DNA of 64,000 nt from Symbiodinium kawagutii (lineage: Eukaryota > Sar > Dinophyceae > Suessiales > Symbiodiniaceae). The position numbers and the translations under genes are program-made. This document shows, in pieces, positions 8,871 to 21,845 of this stretch (positions within the stretch are counted from its first letter, which is position 1; each line of letters opens with the position of its first letter). The stretch is taken from assembly GCA_009767595.1 (NCBI GenBank), contig VSDK01011317.1, positions 172,524 through 236,523 on the forward strand, read 5' to 3'. The notes beneath the pieces are model-generated. The model ran no database searches, had not been told where the DNA came from, and saw nothing but the letters and a program-made list of their open reading frames with translations.

Positions 8871-11800
8871 ATAAATCCCTGTAAATCCCTGTAAATCCCT
8901 AGAAATCCCTATAAATCCCTGTAAACCCCTATAAACCCCTATAAATCCCTATAAACCCCTATAAATCTCTATAAATCATTATAAATCCCTATAAACCCCT
9001 ATAAATCCCTATAAATCCCTAGAAATCCCTAGAAATCTCTATAAATCATTATAAATCATTATAAACCCCTATAAATCCCTGTAAATCCCTAGAAATCTCT
9101 ATAAATCATTATAAACCCCTATAAATCCCTATAAATCCCTGTAAATCCCTATAAATCCCTATAAACCCCTATAAATCCCTATAAATCCCTAGAAATCCCT
9201 ATAAATCCCTAGAAATCCCTAGACATCCCTAGAAATCCCTATGAATCCTTATAAATCCCTATAAATCCCTATAAATCCCTATAAATCCCTATAAATCCCT
9301 GGAAATCTCTATAAATCATTATAAATCCCTATAAATCCCTATAAATCCCTATAAACCCCTATAAATCCCTATAAATCCCTAGAAATCTCTATAAATCATT
9401 ATAAATCCCTATAAACCCCTATAAATCCCTATAAATCTCTATAAATCCCTAGAAATCTTTATAAATCCCTATAAATCCCTATAAATCCCTTTAAATCCTT
9501 ATAAATCCTTGTAAACCCCTATAAACCCCTATAAACCCCTATAAATCCCTATAAACCTCTATAAATCCCTATAAATCCCTATAAATCTCTATAAATCATT
9601 ATAAACCCCTATAAATCATTATGAATCCCTATAAATCCCTATAAACCCTTATAAATCTCTATAAATCATTATAAATCCCTCTAAATCCGTATAAACCCCT
9701 ATAAATCCCTAGAAATCTCTATAAAGAAATCGCTATAAATCATTATAAATCCCTCTAAATCCGTATAAACCCCTATAAATCCCTAGAAATCTCTATAAAG
9801 AAATCGCTATAAATCATTATAAATCCCTCTAAATCCGTATAAACCCCTATAAATCCCTAGAAATCTCTATAAAGAAATCGCTATAAATCATTATAAATCC
9901 CTCTAAATCCGTATAAACCCCTATAAATCCCTAGAAATCTCTATAAAGAAATCGCTATAAATCATTATAAATCCCTCTAAATCCGTATAAACCCCTATAA
10001 ATCCCTAGAAATCTCTATAAAGAAATCGCTATAAATCATTATAAATCCCTCTAAATCCGTATAAACCCCTATAAATCCCTAGAAATCTCTATAAAGAAAT
10101 CGCTATAAATCATTATAAATCCCTCTAAATCCGTATAAACCCCTATAAATCCCTAGAAATCTCTATAAAGAAATCGCTATAAATCATTATAAATCCCTCT
10201 AAATCCGTATAAACCCCTATAAATCCCTAGAAATCTCTATAAAGAAATCGCTATAAATCATTATAAATCCCTCTAAATCCGTATAAACCCCTATAAATCC
10301 CTAGAAATCTCTATAAAGAAATCGCTATAAATCATTATAAATCCCTCTAAATCCGTATAAACCCCTATAAATCCCTAGAAATCTCTATAAAGAAATCGCT
10401 ATAAATCATTATAAATCCCTCTAAATCCGTATAAACCCCTATAAATCCCTAGAAATCTCTATAAAGAAATCGCTATAAATCATTATAAATCCCTCTAAAT
10501 CCGTATAAACCCCTATAAATCCCTAGAAATCTCTATAAAGAAATCGCTATAAATCATTATAAATCCCTCTAAATCCGTATAAACCCCTATAAATCCCTAG
10601 AAATCTCTATAAAGAAATCGCTATAAATCATTATAAATCCCTCTAAATCCGTATAAACCCCTATAAATCCCTAGAAATCTCTATAAAGAAATCGCTATAA
10701 ATCATTATAAATCCCTCTAAATCCGTATAAACCCCTATAAATCCCTAGAAATCTCTATAAAGAAATCGCTATAAATCATTATAAATCCCTCTAAATCCGT
10801 ATAAACCCCTATAAATCCCTAGAAATCTCTATAAAGAAATCGCTATAAATCATTATAAATCCCTCTAAATCCGTATAAACCCCTATAAATCCCTAGAAAT
10901 CTCTATAAAGAAATCGCTATAAATCATTATAAATCCCTCTAAATCCGTATAAACCCCTATAAATCCCTAGAAATCTCTATAAAGAAATCGCTATAAATCA
11001 TTATAAATCCCTCTAAATCCGTATAAACCCCTATAAATCCCTAGAAATCTCTATAAAGAAATCGCTATAAATCATTATAAATCCCTCTAAATCCGTATAA
11101 ACCCCTATAAATCCCTAGAAATCTCTATAAAGAAATCGCTATAAATCATTATAAATCCCTCTAAATCCGTATAAACCCCTATAAATCCCTAGAAATCTCT
11201 ATAAAGAAATCGCTATAAATCATTATAAATCCCTCTAAATCCGTATAAACCCCTATAAATCCCTAGAAATCTCTATAAAGAAATCGCTATAAATCATTAT
11301 AAATCCCTCTAAATCCGTATAAACCCCTATAAATCCCTAGAAATCTCTATAAAGAAATCGCTATAAATCATTATAAATCCCTCTAAATCCGTATAAACCC
11401 CTATAAATCCCTAGAAATCTCTATAAAGAAATCGCTATAAATCATTATAAATCCCTCTAAATCCGTATAAACCCCTATAAATCCCTAGAAATCTCTATAA
11501 AGAAATCGCTATAAATCATTATAAATCCCTCTAAATCCGTATAAACCCCTATAAATCCCTAGAAATCTCTATAAAGAAATCGCTATAAATCATTATAAAT
11601 CCCTCTAAATCCGTATAAACCCCTATAAATCCCTAGAAATCTCTATAAAGAAATCGCTATAAATCATTATAAATCCCTCTAAATCCGTATAAACCCCTAT
11701 AAATCCCTAGAAATCTCTATAAAGAAATCGCTATAAATCATTATAAATCCCTCTAAATCCGTATAAACCCCTATAAATCCCTAGAAATCTCTATAAAGAA

Positions 11801-14800
11801 ATCGCTATAAATCATTATAAATCCCTCTAAATCCGTATAAACCCCTATAAATCCCTAGAAATCTCTATAAAGAAATCGCTATAAATCATTATAAATCCCT
11901 CTAAATCCGTATAAACCCCTATAAATCCCTAGAAATCTCTATAAAGAAATCGCTATAAATCATTATAAATCCCTCTAAATCCGTATAAACCCCTATAAAT
12001 CCCTAGAAATCTCTATAAAGAAATCGCTATAAATCATTATAAATCCCTCTAAATCCGTATAAACCCCTATAAATCCCTAGAAATCTCTATAAAGAAATCG
12101 CTATAAATCATTATAAATCCCTCTAAATCCGTATAAACCCCTATAAATCCCTAGAAATCTCTATAAAGAAATCGCTATAAATCATTATAAATCCCTCTAA
12201 ATCCGTATAAACCCCTATAAATCCCTAGAAATCTCTATAAAGAAATCGCTATAAATCATTATAAATCCCTCTAAATCCGTATAAACCCCTATAAATCCCT
12301 AGAAATCTCTATAAAGAAATCGCTATAAATCATTATAAATCCCTCTAAATCCGTATAAACCCCTATAAATCCCTAGAAATCTCTATAAAGAAATCGCTAT
12401 AAATCATTATAAATCCCTCTAAATCCGTATAAACCCCTATAAATCCCTAGAAATCTCTATAAAGAAATCGCTATAAATCATTATAAATCCCTCTAAATCC
12501 GTATAAACCCCTATAAATCCCTAGAAATCTCTATAAAGAAATCGCTATAAATCATTATAAATCCCTCTAAATCCGTATAAACCCCTATAAATCCCTAGAA
12601 ATCTCTATAAAGAAATCGCTATAAATCATTATAAATCCCTCTAAATCCGTATAAACCCCTATAAATCCCTAGAAATCTCTATAAAGAAATCGCTATAAAT
12701 CATTATAAATCCCTCTAAATCCGTATAAACCCCTATAAATCCCTAGAAATCTCTATAAAGAAATCGCTATAAATCATTATAAATCCCTCTAAATCCGTAT
12801 AAACCCCTATAAATCCCTAGAAATCTCTATAAAGAAATCGCTATAAATCATTATAAATCCCTCTAAATCCGTATAAACCCCTATAAATCCCTAGAAATCT
12901 CTATAAAGAAATCGCTATAAATCATTATAAATCCCTCTAAATCCGTATAAACCCCTATAAATCCCTAGAAATCTCTATAAAGAAATCGCTATAAATCATT
13001 ATAAATCCCTCTAAATCCGTATAAACCCCTATAAATCCCTAGAAATCTCTATAAAGAAATCGCTATAAATCATTATAAATCCCTCTAAATCCGTATAAAC
13101 CCCTATAAATCCCTAGAAATCTCTATAAAGAAATCGCTATAAATCATTATAAATCCCTCTAAATCCGTATAAACCCCTATAAATCCCTAGAAATCTCTAT
13201 AAAGAAATCGCTATAAATCATTATAAATCCCTCTAAATCCGTATAAACCCCTATAAATCCCTAGAAATCTCTATAAAGAAATCGCTATAAATCATTATAA
13301 ATCCCTCTAAATCCGTATAAACCCCTATAAATCCCTAGAAATCTCTATAAAGAAATCGCTATAAATCATTATAAATCCCTCTAAATCCGTATAAACCCCT
13401 ATAAATCCCTAGAAATCTCTATAAAGAAATCGCTATAAATCATTATAAATCCCTCTAAATCCGTATAAACCCCTATAAATCCCTAGAAATCTCTATAAAG
13501 AAATCGCTATAAATCATTATAAATCCCTCTAAATCCGTATAAACCCCTATAAATCCCTAGAAATCTCTATAAAGAAATCGCTATAAATCATTATAAATCC
13601 CTCTAAATCCGTATAAACCCCTATAAATCCCTAGAAATCTCTATAAAGAAATCGCTATAAATCATTATAAATCCCTCTAAATCCGTATAAACCCCTATAA
13701 ATCCCTAGAAATCTCTATAAAGAAATCGCTATAAATCATTATAAATCCCTCTAAATCCGTATAAACCCCTATAAATCCCTAGAAATCTCTATAAAGAAAT
13801 CGCTATAAATCATTATAAATCCCTCTAAATCCGTATAAACCCCTATAAATCCCTAGAAATCTCTATAAAGAAATCGCTATAAATCATTATAAATCCCTCT
13901 AAATCCGTATAAACCCCTATAAATCCCTAGAAATCTCTATAAAGAAATCGCTATAAATCATTATAAATCCCTCTAAATCCGTATAAACCCCTATAAATCC
14001 CTAGAAATCTCTATAAAGAAATCGCTATAAATCATTATAAATCCCTCTAAATCCGTATAAACCCCTATAAATCCCTAGAAATCTCTATAAAGAAATCGCT
14101 ATAAATCATTATAAATCCCTCTAAATCCGTATAAACCCCTATAAATCCCTAGAAATCTCTATAAAGAAATCGCTATAAATCATTATAAATCCCTCTAAAT
14201 CCCTATAAACCCCTATAAACCCCTATAAATCCCTATAAACCCTTATAAATCTCTATAAATCATTATAAATCCCTATAAACCCTCATAAATCCCTATAAAC
14301 CCCTATAAATCTCTATAAACCCCTATAAATCCCTGTAAATCCCTATAAATCCCTAGAAATCTCTATAAATCATTATAAATCATTATAAATCCCTATAAAT
14401 CATTATAAATCCCTATAAATCCCTAGAAATCTCTATAAATCAATATAAACCCCTATAAATCCCTATAAACCCCTATAAATCTCTATAAATCCTTATAAAC
14501 CCCTATAAATCCCTATAAACCCCTATAAATCTTTACAAACCATTATAAATCCCTATAAACCCCGATAAATCCCTATGAATCCCTATAAATCCCTATAAAT
14601 CCCTATAAATCCCTATAAATCCCTAGAAATCCCTAGAAATCCCTAGAAATCCCTAGAAATCCCTAGAAATCCCTATGAATCCCTATAAATCCTTGTAAAT
14701 CTCTATAAATCATTATAAATCCCTATAAATCCCTAGAAATCCCTAGAAATCCCAAGAAATCCCAAGAAATCCCTATAAATCCCTATAAATCCCTGTAAAT

Positions 14801-16767
14801 CTCTATAAATCATTCTATATATCCCTAGAAATCCCTAGAAATCCCTAGAAATCCCTATAAATCCCTATAAATCCCTATAAATCCCTGTAAATCTCTCTAA
14901 ATCATTATAAATCCCTATAAACCCCTATAAATCATTATAAATCCCTATAAATCCCTATAAATCCCTGTAAATCTCTATAAATCATTATAAATCCCTATAA
15001 ATCCCTAGAAATCCCTAGAAATCCCTATAAATCCCTAGAAACCCCTATAAACCCCTATAAACCCCTATAAATCCCTATAAACCCCTAGAAATCCCTATAA
15101 ACCCCTATAAACCCCTATAAATCATTATAAATCCCTATAAACCCCTATAAATCTCTATAAATCATTATAAATCCCCATAAACCCCTATAAATCCCTATAA
15201 ACCCTTATAAATCTCTATAAATCATTATAAATCCCTATAAACCCCTATAAATCCCTATAAACCCCTATAAATCATTATAAATCCCTATAAATCCCTAGAA
15301 ATCTCTATAAATCAATATAAACCCCTATAAATCCCTATAAACCCCTATAAATCTCTATAAATCCTTATAAACCCCTATAAATCCCTATAAACCCCTATAA
15401 ATCTCTATAAATCCTTATAAACCCCTATAAATCCCTATAAACCCCTATAAATCTTTACAAACCATTATAAATCCTCATAAACCCCGATAAATCCCTATGA
15501 ATCCCTATAAATCCCTATAAATCCCTAGAAATCTCTATAAATCCCTAGAAATCCCTATGAATCCTTATAAATCCCTATAAATCCCTAGAAATCCCTAGAA
15601 ACTCTAGAAATCCCTAGAAATCCCTATGAATCCCTATAAATCCCTGTAAATCTCTATAAATCATTATAAATCCCTATAAATCCCTAGAAATCCCTATAAA
15701 CCCCTATAAATCCGTATAAACCCCTATAAATCCCTATAAGCCCCTATAAATCCCTATAACCCCCTATAAATCCCTATAAATCCCTATAAATCTCTATAAA
15801 TCATTATAAATCCCTATAAATTCCTTATAAATCCCTATAAACCCCTATAAACCCCTACAAATCCCTATAAATCTCTATAAATCATTATAAATCCCTATAA
15901 ATTCCTTATAAATCCCTATAAACCCCTATAAACCCCTACAAATCCCTATAAATCTCTATAAATCATTAAACCCCTAAAAATCCCTATGAATCCCTATAAA
16001 TCCCTATAAATCCCTAGAAATCTCTATAAATCATTATAAATCTTTATAAACCCCTATAAATCCCTATAAACCCCTATAAACCCCTATAAATCCCTATAAA
16101 TTTCTATAAATCATTATAAATCCCTATTTATCCCTAGAAATCTCTATAAATCATTATAAATCCCTCTAAATCATTATAAACCCCTATAAATCCCTATAAA
16201 TCCCTATAAATCCCTATAAATCCCTGTAAATCCCTATAAATCCCTATAAATCTCTATAAATCATTATAAATCATTCTATATTCGTATAAATCCCTATAAA
16301 TCTCTATAAATCCCTGTAAATCTTTATAAATCATTTTAAATCCCTATAAATCTTTATAAATCTCTATAAATCATTATAAATCCCTAGAAATCCCTATAAA
16401 TCCCTAGAAATCCCTAGAAATCCCTATAAATCCCTATAAATCCCTAGAAATCCGTAGAAATCCCTATAAATCCCTATAAATCCCTATAAATCCCTATAAA
16501 TCTCTATAAATCCCTAGAAATCTCTATAAATCATTATAAATCATTATAAATCCCTATAAATCCCTATAAATCCTTATAAATCCCTATAAACCCTTATAAA
16601 CCCCTATAAACCCCTATAAATCCCTATAAACCCCTATAAATCTCTATAAATCATTATAAATCCCTATAAACCCCTATAAATCCGTATAAATCCCTATAAA
16701 TCCCTAGAAATCCCTATAAATCCCTAGAAACCCCTATAAATCCCTAGAAACCCCTAGAAACCCCTAT
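8871..16767. repeat. 7.9-kb decamer satellite (ATAAATCCCT)n
   Basis: About 790 units of a 10-bp monomer, ATAAATCCCT, with common variants ATAAACCCCT, AGAAATCCCT, ATAAATCTCT and ATAAATCATT. Outer parts (8871-9720 and 14174-16767) are irregular mixtures of variants. The middle is a uniform higher-order array (separate entry). It begins and ends abruptly, and the block lies inside the intron between C2 exons b and c. No ORF is present. Confidence 0.97.
9721..14173. repeat. 74-bp higher-order repeat array, 60 full periods
   Basis: The unit is seven decamers plus the 4 bp AAAG, which shifts the decamer phase (…TCTCTATAAAGAAATCGCTA…). The word ATAAAGAAATCGCT occurs at 9721 and, for the last time, at 14161. 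The distance is 4440 bp, exactly 60 x 74. No variant was noticed by eye between the units. Confidence 0.95.
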
Positions 16768-16791
16768 CATGTACCAATGGGATATCTACAG

Positions 16792-16933
16792 CCATCATCC
16801 TTCGAAGCTCCCCATCGCCTCCAAGACCGTCTGTGACTTGGCGAAGCGTCGCACGGCGGCCTATGGCAACGACCCGCGCACCGTGGCCCCTGGGGAACTG
16901 GGCCTGGGTGGTTCGGGGTGGGGACCCCAAGCG
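16792..16933 (+). CDS. Putative plus-strand exon right after the satellite
   Basis: Acceptor ATCTACAG, 47 codons (KLPIASKTVCDLAKRRTAAY, then GNDPRTVAPGELGLGG), donor GTAGCT, phase 0 out. Third positions are strongly G/C. The minus frame here is also open but has weaker codon bias. If real, it belongs to a gene nested in the C2-gene intron on the other strand, or marks a boundary I have misjudged. Confidence 0.5.
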
Positions 16934-16999
16934 GTAGCTGGTGAACGTCACGCGGGACTGCCAGGGACTACCAGGGACTACCAGTGAAAGATGATAAAA

Positions 17000-17600
17000 T
17001 CATGTGGCAATGGAACATCACCATTTTTTTGAAGGGATTTTTTTGGGATAGTCAGTTATGAATGGTAGATTTTCAATTGACAAGTTGGTCTACCAAAGGG
17101 TAACAATGGTTCATAATCATTGTGATCCATAGTCGCTAGCCTTCAAGTGGCTAAGGATAATCATCACTGTGCTGAATAATCTGAATAATGCTAGATCCTG
17201 GTTAAGAAATGATAAAAATGTGATCAATTCAACATAATTACTGGTACATTGCGAACTATGGCTTTAGAAAAACTGGTGTGCAGTGATAGTCCACAAACCC
17301 ACTGTTTATTAAGCATTGAATTCATCATCATTGACCACCGGCTTCATGTGTCACTATCCTTCAACGAGTAGAACAATCCATGACCGTCCCAAAGCAGTCC
17401 ATCTTTACTCTCGGGAAAGCAGCAACTTTTGAGCCGAATCGAGTACTGGACCATGAACGAGGATGGATAAGGTGTCTGGGCGCTTGGCGGTACTACCGAT
17501 TCAAATTACCATAGATTTACCATGAATTATTTGCAAATATCAATCATCTGTGAAAAGCAAATGACCAAACATTAGCTCGTAGCAACAAAATGTATCAAAA
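17000..17600. other. A/T-rich stretch, no gene seen
   Basis: No coding-like frame and no element of families A-E recognised. Confidence 0.45.
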
Positions 17601-17871
17601 CGTGTCTTAGGGCCACCCAGCACTTGCCAACAAGATCCTCCTGTCCCTTTTTGACCGCCCTGTTTCTCTGTGCCTTGCGATCTTTATTTCTGCTCCGCAT
17701 CACCCGCTGTTCCACCTGGACCAAGTTGCTCGTCATTGCAGAAAATTTGGCGGTTCTGAAGCCCGGTTCACTGATTTGGTTGATGGGAAATTTATGTTGG
17801 AAACCCTGGTTTTAAGCACCCATTGCCGGGGTTTCCCGTGGATTTTCCCTTCCAACATGTCTGAAGCCTGG

Positions 17872-18315
17872 TCAAATCTGGGTCAATCCATTGCAGCCAC
17901 TAAAAGAGATCTTCAGACCTTGACCAACTGACGCAACACCATGGACCGATGAATCCTGATAAATCGGGGCATGTTCAGAAAGAGTGGAGTTCACCAAACT
18001 GAGGATCTCGGTCCAGAAGTTTCCATTATCTTCAATCGAAACCATCAGTTCTTTGACGACACAGTTGACAATGCAGTAAGCTTCTGCCACGGCCAAACTG
18101 AGTGTGCCACCCCTGGCTCTTGCGTCAATGGATTGCCACCTGACAGGATGAGCTTGACACATAAGGGTTGTCATGCAACCTTTGGAGATACCCCCCTGCA
18201 ACAAGGGATCAAGGATGATCATGGCTAAGAATAGCTTAATGCATCGCTCACCAACAGCATCGACATGAACAGCCCAGAGAATGGTCAAAGAATAGCTACG
18301 AATAGCATGAAGCAT
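17872..18315 (-). CDS. Hypothetical 147-aa ORF
   Basis: ATG at 18315 to TGA at 17872. The middle (GGTLSLAVAEAYCIVNCVVK, then ELMVSIEDNGNFWTEILS) looks like a normal helical protein, and 147 codons without a stop is long for this A/T-rich setting. It lies in the C2-gene intron on the same strand. No family recognised; it could be an exon or an intronless inserted ORF. Confidence 0.45.
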   Translation of the reverse strand: MLHAIRSYSLTILWAVHVDAVGERCIKLFLAMIILDPLLQGGISKGCMTTLMCQAHPVRWQSIDARARGGTLSLAVAEAYCIVNCVVKELMVSIEDNGNFWTEILSLVNSTLSEHAPIYQDSSVHGVASVGQGLKISFSGCNGLTQI

Positions 18316-18459
18316 GGACCACCAACAGCAAAGAGAGTCAATCCTGGTTGAACCATTCTCATGCTATGTCACATCATATCCAGTAGCTCATTGGGCATGC
18401 TCGGCATCAATTCTCCCATAGTTCATTAGGCATGCTCAGTCGTGCTACAAAAGAATCAT

Positions 18460-18513
18460 CCCTGTCTGTCTGTCTGTCTGTCCGTCTATCTATCTATCTA
18501 TCTGACTATCTAT
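18460..18513. repeat. (CTGT)n/(CTAT)n microsatellite
   Basis: Tetranucleotide run changing from CTGT to CTAT. Confidence 0.9.
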
Positions 18514-18853
18514 GTACAAAATGGGTGTCCCAAAATCTTCGGTTTCAACACAAGGTCGATTCACAGGGATCGATGTGCAGTCGTGTACGTGTACCAAGTA
18601 TATTGGTAACACGAGTTGATAGTTACGTAACAATCATCCTACAGTTCACCAAATCTACCAGGGTCATAGTTCGCAATCATCCTGCAGTTCATGAACTATG
18701 ATAATGATAGAATCTATAGGTACCACAAATAATGACTAACTATTATGTTACCACATCATTCATATCGTTTACTATGCAGTTCACCAGGTCCACCTGGGTC
18801 TGGACCTGATCATCAGCCCATCTTGGGTCCGACCAGCTCTCCTAGGAAGCCGC

Positions 18854-18904
18854 ACGGGCGATGCTGAAGGTGACGTAGGGATCGATGAACTTCCGCTTTT
18901 GAGC
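18854..18904 (-). CDS. C2-domain gene, exon b
   Basis: 17 codons, AQKRKFIDPYVTFSIAR, with the D-P-Y-V strand of a C2 domain. Acceptor CCCGAG|G. The phase-0 end needs a GC donor (GCGGCT); a GT donor one codon earlier would be phase 1 and would not fit exon c. The following intron is about 10.4 kb and contains the satellite. Confidence 0.72.
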
Positions 18905-19594
18905 CTCGGGACACACTTTGGACCAGGGTCGATTCCAGGCTCAAGAGCTGCAGGTAGGAAGTCATGTGGCATATAGAAATCGTGGGAAACGGCTTGGAGA
19001 TCCTTGGAGTCAATTTTTTCAGTCAAACTTGGAGATGAAGCCCCACGTGCTTGACATGTTTTGAGGTAGTTTTTGGGGCAGTAATTCTTTTAACCAGCGT
19101 TTGCACAAGCCTTTTACACAACAAAGTCCTCACAGAAAAACAGTCGTGGCAAGAAAGCTTGCGCGTGAAACATATACAACTTCAAACTAGACGACAAAGC
19201 GTTTACACAACAACGATTTCCTTCAGAAGATCCTTTGAAAGAAAACCTCAGTTTGTGGTGTTAATTATATGGCTATTGATGGTTATTGATGGGGACAGCC
19301 GGGATAGCCAAAAATTGACCCTGTCAATCATCACGAAGGCACAATACAATGGTTCATGGTTGGTCAATCATCGTTCTAGAGCCAGAATATGGATGAAAAT
19401 CCAGAAGAAACTAGCGCTACCAACAAGCCTCAGTTGACTCAACCATCATTCACCACAGCAAATCATTACCAATCATCATTAACCACCATCAACAAGTATA
19501 TTCCTCATCATTCTTTGCATGTTCTCCCAATTCTTGGCTATCAATTACTCATCATCAACCACTATCATCAACCACTATGAACCATCTTGCCATG

Positions 19595-19697
19595 TGGGTA
19601 TGGGTCAAAACCCTGTACCCCTGGTTCCCATCATTAACCACTGTTTTCCCTATTATTGTTGCTTGATATTGATGGTTAATATTGACCCATACCCATA
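19595..19697 (+). mobile_element. Family C element, copy C1
   Basis: Left GGGTATGGGTCAAAACCC, right TTGACCCATACCC, with the core ACCCCTGGTTCCCATCATTA. Confidence 0.75.
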
Positions 19698-19827
19698 TCA
19701 AACCATCATCACCATCCATCATCACCAACCATCCATTCACCAGCCATTTCCTGGGCTCACCCACCAGCACCCCATCCCAGGCCCCCGGCCATGGCCACCC
19801 CCACCGCTGCCATGGCACCGGCCCCAC

Positions 19828-19896
19828 GCGTCGACTCGGAAGCTGCTCGGCCTTCAGCAAGTGACACATCACGGCCCCACGGTCCAGGTCGGCAGC
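19828..19896 (-). CDS. C2-domain gene, exon a (first C2 strand)
   Basis: 23 codons from acceptor GCCGGAG to donor GTGGGG, phase 0 out, which fits exon b. The core is DRGAVMCHLLKAEQLPS, the typical first strand of a C2 domain (V.LL.A..LP). C2 domains bind phospholipids, often with calcium. The type of enzyme or adaptor is not shown, because no catalytic domain is recognisable upstream. Confidence 0.72.
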
Positions 19897-20026
19897 CTCC
19901 GGCGCTTGGGGATGCTTGGGCATGGCTGGTGGCTGGTGCTTGGGGATGGTTGGTGGGGGATGGGTGGTTGAACCTGGGGATGGTGGGGGATGATGGTTGG
20001 GGATTTGGTGTTCCACTTCATGGCTG

Positions 20027-20127
20027 GTTGGTGGTTTGAACCACTCCTATGAAAAGGATATGAATCAACGAAGCAATGATTTAGTAATCTGGTGGGAAAT
20101 TTGAAGATGATTGAAATCACCAACGAG
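20027..20127 (+). mobile_element. Family B element, copy B4 (diverged)
   Basis: CTG|GTTGGTGGTTTGAACC at the left, GATTGAAATCACCAACGAG at the right. Confidence 0.6.
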
Positions 20128-20129
20128 TT

Positions 20130-21100
20130 GAGGATGGTTGAAGATGGTGGTTGGGGGATGATCCCTGGTGCTAGGCATGGAACTATGGAGTTGATTGTTG
20201 ATGGATGGTTGCTGGTGATAGATGGCAAACTGAGGCTTGAGGATGGTGAGAAGTGGTGATAATGGCCAGGACCAAAGGGGGCTGTTGGATGTTGTTGGTT
20301 ATGGTCGTTGATGGTTGAAGTCTATAATGGTTGATTATTGATGCTGATGCTTGATAATTGTAATTAATGAATAATCATGGAGTCACGCTTGTCATGCTGG
20401 CTTGGCCATTAATAGTTGATGCTGAGAAAACTTTGTGAATCAAATACCCCTCACTTGCATCACTCAATAATGAGAGTCCTTCGCAAGAAAATGATAGACT
20501 CCATGTAAATGCTCCGCCCTAAAGATTACTTTTGCCAGCATGCCCACTTATAAAATCTCCAACGAGTTCATGATGCCGAAACTACACGCCACAGTCTCTT
20601 ATATCGGTGGAGCACCTTCTGTCTAAATGGTGCCCATGTCCAACAGAATCTTTTCACCAGTGGTGCTTCATCACTGCTCATCCTCCTCACAATCAGTCAA
20701 CTATTACAACAAATCCAAGTATAACTAAGCATCATAAAACCATCCATCAACCATCAACCATCCACTACCAACCATAGTATACTAACCGTTGCCAAGCGCT
20801 ACTAACCATCAACTAACCACCATAAAACCATCCCTTCCCCATCAACCATTCATTAATCCACAGTTCCATGGCTAGCATCAGGGATCCCTCATCGATAACC
20901 CCTACCGCACCTGCATTGCAGCCTTGGATTGCATCTTGTGCCGCGTGAGAGCCAAGACCTTGTGATGTCAAGTGGCAACCGAGCGATGGCTGACGATTTG
21001 CAGCAGCGATTGCAGTATAGGAATTGATCCATCAATAGCAGCTAGTAACAGCTAGTAAGGGAATCCATAGCTATGGCAGTACAGTCTATTTGAAAATTAC
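20130..21100. other. Low-complexity stretch, no gene seen
   Basis: TGGTTGATG/CATCAACCA words dominate. No supported exon or element. Confidence 0.45.
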
Positions 21101-21234
21101 TGATGATTACCATTTGTTCATCCAGGATCCTCTATTCGCAGCCTCTATCATTACCAATCAATCATCCAGTAATTCACCTCAATCATCCGTTGATTATTCC
21201 ATTGAAGATGGCCACTGACCTATTTAGATCTCAC

Positions 21235-21333
21235 CTTCACAGCACGTCGGGCTTTTTTCTTCGGTGGCACCAGACTGACGCCTCATCATTTTGTGGCAGT
21301 TGGACGGGTCATGACACAGTTTGGCCATCTTCT
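21235..21333 (-). CDS. Putative exon, function unknown
   Basis: Acceptor TTGGCCAG, frame MAKLCHDPSNCHKMMRRQ then SGATEEKSPTCCE, donor GTGAGATC. The good donor and sensible composition support it; there is no family match. Confidence 0.42.
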
Positions 21334-21635
21334 CTGGCCAATCTCCCAACAAGATCACGTCTAATTTTTCCGTGATATAAGGCTTTGTTTGACCCACACC
21401 CATGCTATGGATGTGTCCAATCTTGGCTGTAACTCTCATTCTTTGGCATTTTTAAAACCCTTGGACACGAACTCGGAAACCAGCTTGGAAACCACCAGCC
21501 AAAACCAAACAAAGCCAACCGAAACCAACCAACCTATCAGCCAACCTTCCCCAACTGTCAACCATTAACTGAGCACTAACCAACCTTCACCAGCATGGCA
21601 GTATCGCCATTTCCCCCACGGTTTCGGCAGGAGAC

Positions 21636-21689
21636 TCGCCGCAGTCCAGCATCTGGACCCTCCAGCATCATTCCAATATGATGGGCCAC
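21636..21689 (-). CDS. Putative exon, function unknown
   Basis: Acceptor TGTCCAG, VAHHIGMMLEGPDAGLRR, donor GTCTCC; phase 0 at both ends. Confidence 0.45.
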
Positions 21690-21793
21690 CTGGACATGAC
21701 TCAGCGTGGTTGCTGCATGATTGTTGATGATGATGATGACTAACGATGGTCAATAAGCTGCCTAACAAGACGTTCAATGATGATTTGGTGATG

Positions 21794-21796
21794 ATT

Positions 21797-21843
<47 letters not shown>
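21794..21843. repeat. (GAT)n microsatellite
   Basis: About 16 units. Confidence 0.95.

Positions 21844-21845
<2 letters not shown>

Noticed and set aside
8871..16767. Possible CRISPR array (regular repeats)
   Set aside because: The units are contiguous with no unique spacers, and the setting is eukaryotic. It is a satellite.
16754..16951. 65-aa minus-strand ORF at the satellite edge
   Set aside because: Third positions are less G/C-rich than in the overlapping plus frame, which also has both splice sites.
19555..20016. 153-aa minus ORF rich in His and Pro
   Set aside because: Mostly low-complexity CATCAACC repeats; only the short C2 exon at 19828-19896 within it is supported.
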